Assembly: GCA_900556195.1 (NCBI GenBank)
Contig: USOJ01000023.1
Coordinates: forward strand, 1-9,425
Source: an uncultured Eubacteriales bacterium
GTDB lineage: Bacteria > Bacillota > Clostridia > Christensenellales > Borkfalkiaceae
DNA length: 9,425 nucleotides
Direction: 5' to 3'
The notes under the pieces were generated by a model. The model worked only from the letters and a program-made list of their open reading frames with translations, did not search any database and was not told the origin of the DNA. This document shows positions 1-5,728 of this stretch, one piece after another (within the stretch, counting starts at the first letter, position 1; the number at the start of each line of letters is the position of its first letter). Made by a program: the position numbers and the translations under genes.

Positions 1-3000
1 TCTTAAATTCACGATAGCGAAAGCACATTCGGCGATTACGAGCAATCCCGCCGCAAATCAACTCACTTATAACGGCGAAGCGCAAGCGCTCGTTACCGCG
101 GGCGAAAGCGCCGACGGAACTCTACAATACAAACTCGGCGCGGACGGCGAATGGAGCGAAAATATCCCCATCGCCACCAACGCGGGCGAATACGTCGTTT
201 ATTTCAGATTAAAGGGCGACAAGAACCATATTGACATCGAAAGCAATTTGTCGGTAGTAAATGTAACTATCGCGAAAGCGGTTGCAAGCGTAACCGCGCC
301 GACCGCGAAAACGGAACTCGTTTATAACGGCAACGCGCAGGCTCTCGCAAGCGCTGGCAGCGTAAGCGACGCTACGCTCGAATATAAACTCGGCGACGGC
401 GAATGGGGCGCGGACGTTCCCGCGGCGACGAACGCCGGCGAATATACCGTTTATTACAGAGTAACGGTAGATAATAATCACACCGGCGCGACGGAAGGTT
501 CTTTCAAAGTCGCAATCGCGAAAGCGGCAAACGAAGTTACTTTCTCGCTCGACGGCGAAGAAATTCATTGCGGAGACGCCGTTCCTACCGAATTTAACGC
601 GACTTCCGTTGCAGGGGCGATAACTTACGCTTACTCGATCGATAACGTTAATTTCTATCCTATAGACGGACTCGGCGAGGATTTCAAATTCGAAGCGGGC
701 AAGACTTATTACGTAAAAGCCACCGCGGCGGAAAGCGAAAATTATCTCTCCGCGTATAAGGTCGCTTCTATCGTTGCGACTCATAAATTCGGCGAAGGAG
801 TCGAAAACGACGGTATCGTAACCGCAACCTGCGCTTGCGGACATAAGCAGGTAACCGGCGAACGGACTACTAATTCCACCGTTGACTTTGCGGCTACCGT
901 AGGCGAAGACGGAACGGTTTCCGCCACCGCAGGCGAACTCGATATTTCCGCCGTATATAGCGAAAGCGCAGAAGGCGTTAAACTCACCGTGAACGAAACC
1001 GAATATAACGCGGCTGTCGTAAACGGCAAAATCACTCTTAAAGGCGTTATCCCCGTAACGGTTTACGGCAACGTAAAACTCGGAATCAAATTTTCCCAAG
1101 ACACCGTCGATTACGACTTCGTCGCGCCTGCGCTTATTATAACCAAAACCGTAAGCGATAAAGCGACTTTACAATCGGTTAAAATTTACGCAGACAGCGA
1201 AACCATGCAAGGCGGCGGTTATTATCGCCTCGGCGCAAACGTAAACGTCGGATATTGGTATACGGGTGAAGTAAAAGAAGGTGTCGAAAAAACGAATGCC
1301 GATTACAGATTCGGCGTAACTTATCCGTTCAAAGGCGTTTTAGACGGTAACGGCTATGCGCTTGATTCGGTAGGCGTTGCTTACAACGGTAAACCTTCGG
1401 GTTTTATCGATACGATGGAAGGCGGCACTATTAAAAATATTGCGTTTACGAACTTTGCGCTTGCCGCGCAATGCGGTCTTACGTATACGGGTTACGGAAC
1501 GATTGAAAACGTTTACGTTAAATACTGCAAAGCCGGTCTTGCGGCTTATATGGGTATGCCGAACGTCGTGAGCGGCGGTTGGAGCGGGCACTATACTTCA
1601 ACGTTTTTCAGTAAATCAAAAGTCGCTTGCGACGTAACGATGACTAACGTCGTAGTAGACCTTTCCGAAACTTATAACGTCGACGCGTCCGCTGCAGACA
1701 AAGATAAATTCTGGGAATGTACTTCGCAGGTAAGGGGAATTCTCGGTAACTTTACGAAGGGTTCGACAATGACGAACGTTGCCGTTATTGGCGCGAACAA
1801 ATCGAAGATCGGAACTAATAACGACGGAAACAGATTCAAGATCGTTTTTGACGGTTCGGGTTGGATTACGGGCGAAAGTTTCGGTATATACGTTTACTAT
1901 CAAGATGACGCTTCGGATAACGGAGTTGCTCTTCCGGCGAGCGGTTGGGACGTTGACTTCTGGTCGGGCGCGGAAGGCGGAATGCCTACGTTTAAGGGTA
2001 TGACCGCTTATAGCAAATCCGCCGAATTTACCAAATCGGCTTCGTCTGTCGAAGTCGGAGCAAGCGCGGAATTTGCGGTCCCTGCCAACTGTCTGCTGTA
2101 TCTCGGCGAAAACGCGCCCGAAGGCGTAACGCTTAAAAACGGCGTTATTACCGTTGACGAAAGCGTCGCTATCGGTACGACGTTTACGGTTTGCTCGAAA
2201 AATATCTTCGATGTGGCTAATCCCGTTGAAATAACCGTCACGGTATCGAAAAAGACCGTTAAATCTGCTCTTGATACGACTACCGAAATAGACCTTAACG
2301 CTACGGCTGACGGCGGAGTCGTTACGGCGGCGGGCGTCGATAAAACCATCGACCTGACGACCGTTTATAACGAAACTTCCGAAGCGAAATTAACTTTGAA
2401 CGGAGTAAGCCTTGGCACGGCGACTATAAACGGCGGCGTACTTTCTTTCAATACTTCCGTAATTCCGGTAAGCGACACGTACGGGAACGTTGAATTAAAA
2501 GTGAAAATCGAAGGCGAAGCAACCGATTACGAAATAACCGTTCCTATGCTTGTTATTACCAAAACCATAAGCGATAAGGCGACTTTACAATCGCTGAAAA
2601 ACTACGCGGATTCCGCAACTATGCAAGGCGGCGGTTATTACCGCCTCGGCGCGGACGTCGAAGCGGGCGAGTGGTATACTTCGTACGGGGCAACTCAGGA
2701 AGCGGCAAAAGATTACAGATTCGGCGTAACTTATGCGTTCAAAGGAACGTTCGACGGTAACGGATACGCGATTAAGAAACTCGTGCTTGCCGTTCCGTTG
2801 CACGGTTCCGGCTTTATTCATAAAATAGACGGCGGTATCATTAAAAACGTTGCGTTTACCGACCTTGCGCTCGGGAACAACGAATCCCTGGTATATTGCG
2901 GAAACGGCGCGTTTGAAAATATTTACGTCAGATATTCCGCCGTTACCGGCTTTGCGTCCGACGGCACGGGCACAGCCCCCAGTTTGGGTTGGGCAAGCGA

Positions 3001-3412
3001 ATTATGCGGCCCCTTCTTTACGAGTACCGAAAAAGACAAGTTCAGTCATGCGATTCTGACCAACGTCGTAATCGACTTAAGCGTAATATCCGATGCCGCA
3101 TGGGCTATGGGAAAGAGTCAATGTATAATAGGCGCGTTCGATAATCTTTCCGTTATGAATAACGTAGCCGTTATAGGTATGAAAAAAGATTTCAGAGGCG
3201 ACAGAAAGGGTAGACTGGTTCGTTCTGAAATGGGTTATTTAGATTACGTCGGACTCGGCGGCGGAAATACCCCGTATTACGCGTATTTACAGTATTCCGA
3301 CGGGACGGAAGAAACCGGCGATACATTTGCCGCTTTCCCCGCAACCGGTTGGGCGGATAATTACTGGACCGTCGACGCCGATAATAAGAGTATTACCTGG
3401 AAAACCAAATAA
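1..3412 (+). CDS. Large repetitive surface/secreted protein, 5'-truncated (Ig-like/MBG-like repeats plus two beta-helix-type modules)
   Basis: The reading frame is open from base 2 to the TAA at 3410-3412, giving 1136 residues with no start in view, so the N-terminus and any signal peptide lie upstream; the TTG at 248 is internal to a repeat and is not a start. Counting from base 2, residues about 5-171 are two similar units of 85 and 82 residues, each with a YNG-x-AQAL strand, a YKLG...GEW turn and a TNAGEY-x-VY-(Y/F)-R strand, as in MBG/Ig-like repeats of clostridial surface proteins. A divergent third unit follows (172-260), then a Cys-x-Cys-Gly-His motif (C277, C279, H281). Residues 289-667 and 758-1136 are two copies of one module with FDGNGY and GG-x-IKN motifs resembling GLUG/beta-helix proteins; 668-757 is another Ig-like linker. 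The protein stops at the end of the second module with no LPXTG, hydrophobic tail or S-layer domain. Extracellular stalk or adhesin is inferred; the ligand is unknown. Confidence 0.85.
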   Translation, partial: LKFTIAKAHSAITSNPAANQLTYNGEAQALVTAGESADGTLQYKLGADGEWSENIPIATNAGEYVVYFRLKGDKNHIDIESNLSVVNVTIAKAVASVTAPTAKTELVYNGNAQALASAGSVSDATLEYKLGDGEWGADVPAATNAGEYTVYYRVTVDNNHTGATEGSFKVAIAKAANEVTFSLDGEEIHCGDAVPTEFNATSVAGAITYAYSIDNVNFYPIDGLGEDFKFEAGKTYYVKATAAESENYLSAYKVASIVATHKFGEGVENDGIVTATCACGHKQVTGERTTNSTVDFAATVGEDGTVSATAGELDISAVYSESAEGVKLTVNETEYNAAVVNGKITLKGVIPVTVYGNVKLGIKFSQDTVDYDFVAPALIITKTVSDKATLQSVKIYADSETMQGGGYYRLGANVNVGYWYTGEVKEGVEKTNADYRFGVTYPFKGVLDGNGYALDSVGVAYNGKPSGFIDTMEGGTIKNIAFTNFALAAQCGLTYTGYGTIENVYVKYCKAGLAAYMGMPNVVSGGWSGHYTSTFFSKSKVACDVTMTNVVVDLSETYNVDASAADKDKFWECTSQVRGILGNFTKGSTMTNVAVIGANKSKIGTNNDGNRFKIVFDGSGWITGESFGIYVYYQDDASDNGVALPASGWDVDFWSGAEGGMPTFKGMTAYSKSAEFTKSASSVEVGASAEFAVPANCLLYLGENAPEGVTLKNGVITVDESVAIGTTFTVCSKNIFDVANPVEITVTVSKKTVKSALDTTTEIDLNATADGGVVTAAGVDKTIDLTTVYNETSEAKLTLNGVSLGTATINGGVLSFNTSVIPVSDTYGNVELKVKIEGEATDYEITVPMLVITKTISDKATLQSLKNYADSATMQGGGYYRLGADVEAGEWYTSYGATQEAAKDYRFGVTYAFKGTFDGNGYAIKKLVLAVPLHGSGFIHKIDGGIIKNVAFTDLALGNNESLVYCGNGAFENIYVRYSAVTGFASDGTGTAPSLGWASELCGPFFTSTEKDKFSHAILTNVVIDLSVISDAAWAMGKSQCIIGAFDNLSVMNNVAVIGMKKDFRGDRKGRLVRSEMGYLDYVGLGGGNTPYYAYLQYSDGTEETGDTFAAFPATGWADNYWTVDADNKSITWKTK
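14..514 (+). repeat. Two tandem Ig/MBG-like repeat units in the surface protein gene
   Basis: Unit 1 (14-268, 85 codons) and unit 2 (269-514, 82 codons) each open with an (I)AKA boundary and share the order YNG-x-AQAL, AG, LxYKLG, DGEW, P-x-ATNAGEY, VY-(Y/F)-R, NH. A third IAKA boundary at 515 opens a diverged unit with Y-rich strands ending near 780. The periodicity implies further units upstream of the window. Such arrays usually act as spacers that hold a binding domain away from the cell wall. Confidence 0.8.
866..2002 (+). repeat. Module copy 1 of the duplicated beta-helix-type region
   Basis: This copy runs from TTNSTVD to the W-rich ending GMPTFKGM. It contains, in order: a beta-sandwich-like stretch (VYSES...YGNVKLGIKF), the signature ITKTVSDKATLQS, TMQGGGYYRLGA, DYRFGVTYPFKG, LDGNGYAL, a GGTIKN turn, TNVVVDLS, TNVAVIG, and a closing LPASGW-x-VDFW. 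The same order recurs in copy 2 with similar overall length (about 1137 bases each by my boundaries), so this is a true internal duplication. Boundaries are set by eye and may shift by several codons. Confidence 0.8.
2273..3409 (+). repeat. Module copy 2 of the duplicated beta-helix-type region
   Basis: This copy begins DTTTEID and ends at the last codon of the protein. It repeats the order of copy 1: VYNETSE...YGNVELKVKI, ITKTISDKATLQS, TMQGGGYYRLGA, DYRFGVTYAFKG, FDGNGYAI, GGIIKN, TNVVIDLS, NNVAVIG, FPATGW...YWTVD. Some DNA islands are almost identical: the 32 bases at 1205-1236 and 2621-2652 differ at one position, and the 24 bases at 1301-1324 and 2711-2734 are identical. Other parts differ heavily, especially the loop after IKN and the stretch before the C-terminus. 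Confidence 0.8.
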
Positions 3413-3443
3413 CGTCCGTTTTTAATCAAACGGCATTCGCGCG

Positions 3444-3478
3444 AAAGGCGGTCGGTCATCCGACCGCCTTTATTTTTT
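3444..3478 (+). terminator. Strong intrinsic terminator of the surface protein gene
   Basis: A perfect 12-bp stem (3444-3455 with 3460-3471, core GGCGGTCGG/CCGACCGCC) closes a TCAT loop and is followed by a T-rich tail (3469-3478). It lies about 30 bases after the stop codon. A weaker 6-bp hairpin (CCGTTT 3416-3421, AAACGG 3428-3433) sits between stop and terminator. The A-run on the left arm also gives the structure some bidirectional character. It should insulate htpG from upstream transcription. Confidence 0.93.
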
Positions 3479-3521
3479 ATCCGCCTTCCCCGATAGGGAA
3501 AGCATTCATGTAATGGTGGGT

Positions 3522-3561
3522 TATTGAGAAAAAGTGTAGAATTCTACGAAAATTCTCAATA
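3522..3561. repeat. 40-bp imperfect palindrome in the intergenic region
   Basis: Outer arms TATTGAGAA (3522-3530) and TTCTCAATA (3553-3561) are exact inverted copies. They flank, with symmetrical 5-base gaps, the perfect 12-bp palindrome GTAGAATTCTAC (3536-3547). In total 30 of 40 positions are symmetrical about one centre. No T-run follows, so it is not a standard terminator, and it lies about 70 bases upstream of the htpG -35 box. It could be an operator, a cruciform-forming site or a small dispersed repeat. A short CTTCCC/GGGAAAG hairpin (3485-3502) lies upstream. I see no gene in 3479-3738. Confidence 0.6.
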
Positions 3562-3632
3562 GAAAATTGCGGATAGATACGGCAACTTAAAAAGCGCGCC
3601 GAAAATTTTCACTTAAACGTTACGCAAAACGC

Positions 3633-3661
3633 TTGATTTCGGTAAATATTCGCGATATAAT
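3633..3661 (+). promoter_or_regulatory. Sigma-A-type promoter of htpG
   Basis: TTGATT (3633-3638) and a perfect TATAAT (3656-3661) are separated by 17 bases, the optimal spacing for the housekeeping sigma factor. Transcription would be expected to start near 3667-3669, inside the CIRCE-like operator that abuts the -10 box. That is the usual geometry for HrcA repression. Confidence 0.85.
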
Positions 3662-3662
3662 A

Positions 3663-3689
3663 TTAGCAGACAAATAAAGAGAGTGCTAA
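3663..3689 (+). promoter_or_regulatory. Degenerate CIRCE element (HrcA operator) of htpG
   Basis: The CIRCE consensus is TTAGCACTC, nine bases, GAGTGCTAA. Here the left arm is TTAGCAGAC (3663-3671, seven of nine matching), the spacer is exactly nine bases (3672-3680), and the right arm GAGTGCTAA (3681-3689) is perfect. The element starts one base after the -10 box. HrcA is a heat-sensitive repressor best known at groESL and dnaK operons, so finding its site at an Hsp90 gene suggests this htpG belongs to the same heat-shock regulon. HrcA itself is not in the window. Confidence 0.8.
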
Positions 3690-3712
3690 CACTTTCGGCG
3701 TTTGCCTGCTAA
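3663..3712. repeat. Long inverted repeat overlapping the CIRCE-like element
   Basis: TTAGCAGACAAA (3663-3674) and TTTGCCTGCTAA (3701-3712) are inverted copies with 11 of 12 positions pairing, around a 26-base interval that contains the CIRCE right arm. A short AGTG/CACT stem (3682-3685 with 3690-3693) lies inside. The left arm is shared with CIRCE, and its two departures from the CIRCE consensus keep or nearly keep complementarity to the distal arm. Because transcription probably starts inside the left arm, a DNA-level operator is more plausible than a full RNA hairpin. Confidence 0.55.
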
Positions 3713-3722
3713 ATTTATATAA

Positions 3723-3729
3723 AGAGAGG
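3723..3729 (+). promoter_or_regulatory. Ribosome binding site deciding the htpG start
   Basis: AGAGAGG ends at 3729. It is nine bases from the ATG at 3739 but only three from the in-frame ATG at 3733, so initiation at 3739 (protein beginning MKSFKTQ) is favoured. Starting at 3733 would add only Met-Tyr. Confidence 0.65.
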
Positions 3730-3738
3730 CGAATGTAT

Positions 3739-5619
3739 ATGAAAAGTTTCAAAACACAATCCAAAAGAGTACTCGATCTTATGATCAACTCGATTTACAC
3801 TCATAAAGAAATTTTCTTGAGAGAACTTATTTCCAATTGCAGCGACGCTATCGACAAACTCTATTTCAAGGGAATGAAAGAAGGGCTTTCGGGTCTTACG
3901 AGGGAGGACTTCGCGATAGAAATCACCGCCGACGAAGATAACGGAACTCTTACGATAAAAGATAACGGTATCGGTATGACGGCGAAAGAACTCGAAGACA
4001 ATCTCGGCACTATCGCTAAAAGCGGTTCGCTTGCCTTTAAGGAAGAAAACAAGGATATAGACAAAGAAGACGTTTCGGTAATCGGTCAGTTCGGCGTGGG
4101 GTTCTATTCCGCGTTTATGGTTGCGGATAAAGTAGAAGTAAAATCGAAAGCGTTCGGCTCGGAAGAGGCAAACGTCTGGACGAGCAGTGGCACGGAAGGT
4201 TACGAGATTGCGCCCTGCGACAAAGCCGACCGCGGCACGGAAATTATCCTGCATATAAAGCCCGACACCGACGACGATAAATATTCCAAATTCCTGCAGG
4301 AATACGAGATAAGAAATCTCGTCAAAAAATATTCCGATTATATTCGTTACCCCATCAAAATGCAGGTTACGAAGTACAAGGAACAGAGCGAAGAGGACAG
4401 AAAGGCGGGCAAAGAAAGAGAGAGTTACAAAGAATGGGAAACTCTTAACTCCATGGTTCCGTTGTGGAAGAAGAACAAAAACGAAATCACCAAAGAAGAA
4501 TACGACAAATTCTATCAGGATAACTTTTACGATTACGAAGCCCCCTTACGCTATATTCACACGTCTGCCGAAGGCGCGGTAACGTATAAGGCTCTGTTGT
4601 ATATTCCGTCCACCGTGCCTTACAACTATTACAGCAAGAACTACGAAAAAGGGCTTAAACTCTATACGAACGGCGTGCTTATCACCGATCGTTGCGAAGA
4701 TCTGCTTCCCGATTGTTTCAGTTTCGTAAAAGGGCTCGTTGACAGCGAACTCACGCTTAATATCTCGCGTGAAACCATACAGCATAACCGTCAACTTCAA
4801 CTTATCGCTTCCAACCTCGAAAAGAAGATTAAAAACGAACTTCTCGACATGCAGAAGAACGACAGGGAGAATTACGATAAATTCTTTGAAAAATTCGGAC
4901 TTCAACTCAAATACGGTCTGTACTCCGGCTGGGGAATGAACAAAGAACTTCTGCAGGATCTCGTAATGTTCAAGTCCGCGAAAGAGGACAAATACGTTAC
5001 GCTTAAAGAGTACGTTTCGGCTCTCGGCGAAGACGACAAGACGATTTATTACGGTTCGGGCAAGACGGTGGCGGCGGTCAAAGCGTTACCGCAGTGCGAA
5101 AAGGCCCTTAAAGACGGTAAAGACGTATTGTGCTTTACGGACGACGTGGACGAATTCGCGGTAAAGATGCTCGGAGAATACGACGGCAAGACCTTTAAGA
5201 ACGTTCTGAGCGAAGAAGTTTCGGCAAGCAAGGAAGACGACGAAATAACCGAACGGGATAAGGATATGCTCGCCAAAATCAAAGACGCGCTCGGCGATAA
5301 GGTGAGCAAGGTTAAAGTTTCCACTTCGATAGGCGATCACGCGGTTTGTCTGTCGAGCGAGGGCGAAGTTTCGCTCGAAATGGAAAAGGTACTCAACTCC
5401 ATGCCCGGCGCGGAAGAAAAAGTTAAGGCGAACAAAGTACTCGAACTCAATTCGAATCACGCGTTATACGCAAAACTCAAAGCCGTATACGAAGAAAACG
5501 CCGACGGACTTACCGATTATGCCGAAGTATTGTATCAGGCGGGCAGGTTGATTTCGGGTCTTACGGTAGAAGATCCGACCGCCGTTACGGATAAATTATT
5601 CGCCCTTTTGGCAAAATAA
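3739..5619 (+). CDS. htpG: Molecular chaperone HtpG (bacterial Hsp90)
   Basis: This ATP-dependent cytosolic chaperone dimer remodels client proteins under heat and other stress. The 626-residue product matches the usual size (E. coli 624). The N-terminal GHKL ATPase domain shows RELISNCSDAIDKL (catalytic Glu29, Mg-binding Asn33, Asp36), the DNGIGM box, GTIAKSG, and the GQFGVGFYSAFMVADKVEV lid/glycine motif, then GTEI. The middle domain carries NISRETIQHNRQLQ, whose Arg344 corresponds to the gamma-phosphate-sensing arginine of the family. The C-terminal dimerisation domain is complete. The gene has its own promoter and a CIRCE-like site, so heat-inducible HrcA repression is likely. No obvious intrinsic terminator follows the TAA, so read-through into the downstream cardiolipin synthase gene is possible. 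Family assignment is essentially certain; the regulation is inferred. Confidence 0.98.
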   Translation: MKSFKTQSKRVLDLMINSIYTHKEIFLRELISNCSDAIDKLYFKGMKEGLSGLTREDFAIEITADEDNGTLTIKDNGIGMTAKELEDNLGTIAKSGSLAFKEENKDIDKEDVSVIGQFGVGFYSAFMVADKVEVKSKAFGSEEANVWTSSGTEGYEIAPCDKADRGTEIILHIKPDTDDDKYSKFLQEYEIRNLVKKYSDYIRYPIKMQVTKYKEQSEEDRKAGKERESYKEWETLNSMVPLWKKNKNEITKEEYDKFYQDNFYDYEAPLRYIHTSAEGAVTYKALLYIPSTVPYNYYSKNYEKGLKLYTNGVLITDRCEDLLPDCFSFVKGLVDSELTLNISRETIQHNRQLQLIASNLEKKIKNELLDMQKNDRENYDKFFEKFGLQLKYGLYSGWGMNKELLQDLVMFKSAKEDKYVTLKEYVSALGEDDKTIYYGSGKTVAAVKALPQCEKALKDGKDVLCFTDDVDEFAVKMLGEYDGKTFKNVLSEEVSASKEDDEITERDKDMLAKIKDALGDKVSKVKVSTSIGDHAVCLSSEGEVSLEMEKVLNSMPGAEEKVKANKVLELNSNHALYAKLKAVYEENADGLTDYAEVLYQAGRLISGLTVEDPTAVTDKLFALLAK

Positions 5620-5728
5620 TATAAGGTACGCCCGCAACGACGTATCGCGCGCCTGCCTTCCCTTGCAAGGAAGGCGTCAACGAAGAACACGGATGAGTTC
5701 CCGGAAAGGAATACCACGTAACGACCAC
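5620..5728. repeat. htpG-cls intergenic region with hairpin, likely dispersed repeat
   Basis: A 7-bp stem GCCTTCC/GGAAGGC (5655-5661 with 5669-5675) encloses a loop whose centre is the palindrome CCTTGCAAGG (5661-5670). No T-run follows, so it is not a typical terminator. The downstream part (GTCAACGAAG near 5676, GGATGAGTTCC near 5691, GGAATACC near 5708) resembles intergenic repeats I associate with gut Clostridia, but only one copy is present here, so this is inference. The element fills the space where the cls leader and ribosome binding site would be expected. Confidence 0.4.

Noticed and set aside
248..250. TTG as the start of the surface protein
   Set aside because: The frame continues upstream to base 2 with sequence matching the following repeat unit, so this TTG is an internal Leu codon.
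14..780. CRISPR-like or other non-coding tandem array
   Set aside because: The periodicity of about 250 bases follows protein repeat units with conserved reading frame, and the DNA between them is not identical enough for direct repeats with spacers.
209..1099. A 296-codon open frame on the minus strand opposite the surface protein gene
   Set aside because: It is a mirror of the repetitive, codon-biased + strand gene, has a low-complexity Phe/Arg/Val-rich translation, no recognisable domain and no ribosome binding site. Similar shadows lie opposite htpG, cls, uxuA and uxuB.
3663..3729. RNA thermometer in the htpG leader
   Set aside because: No segment pairs convincingly with the AGAGAGG ribosome binding site, and the predicted transcript starts inside the left arm, so the long stem would be incomplete in RNA.
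5620..5625. TATAAG as a -10 box for cls
   Set aside because: There is no convincing -35 hexamer 16-18 bases upstream, where the sequence is the end of htpG.
5655..5675. Intrinsic terminator of htpG
   Set aside because: The hairpin is not followed by a T-run, so termination there cannot be supported; it is recorded as a repeat-like hairpin.
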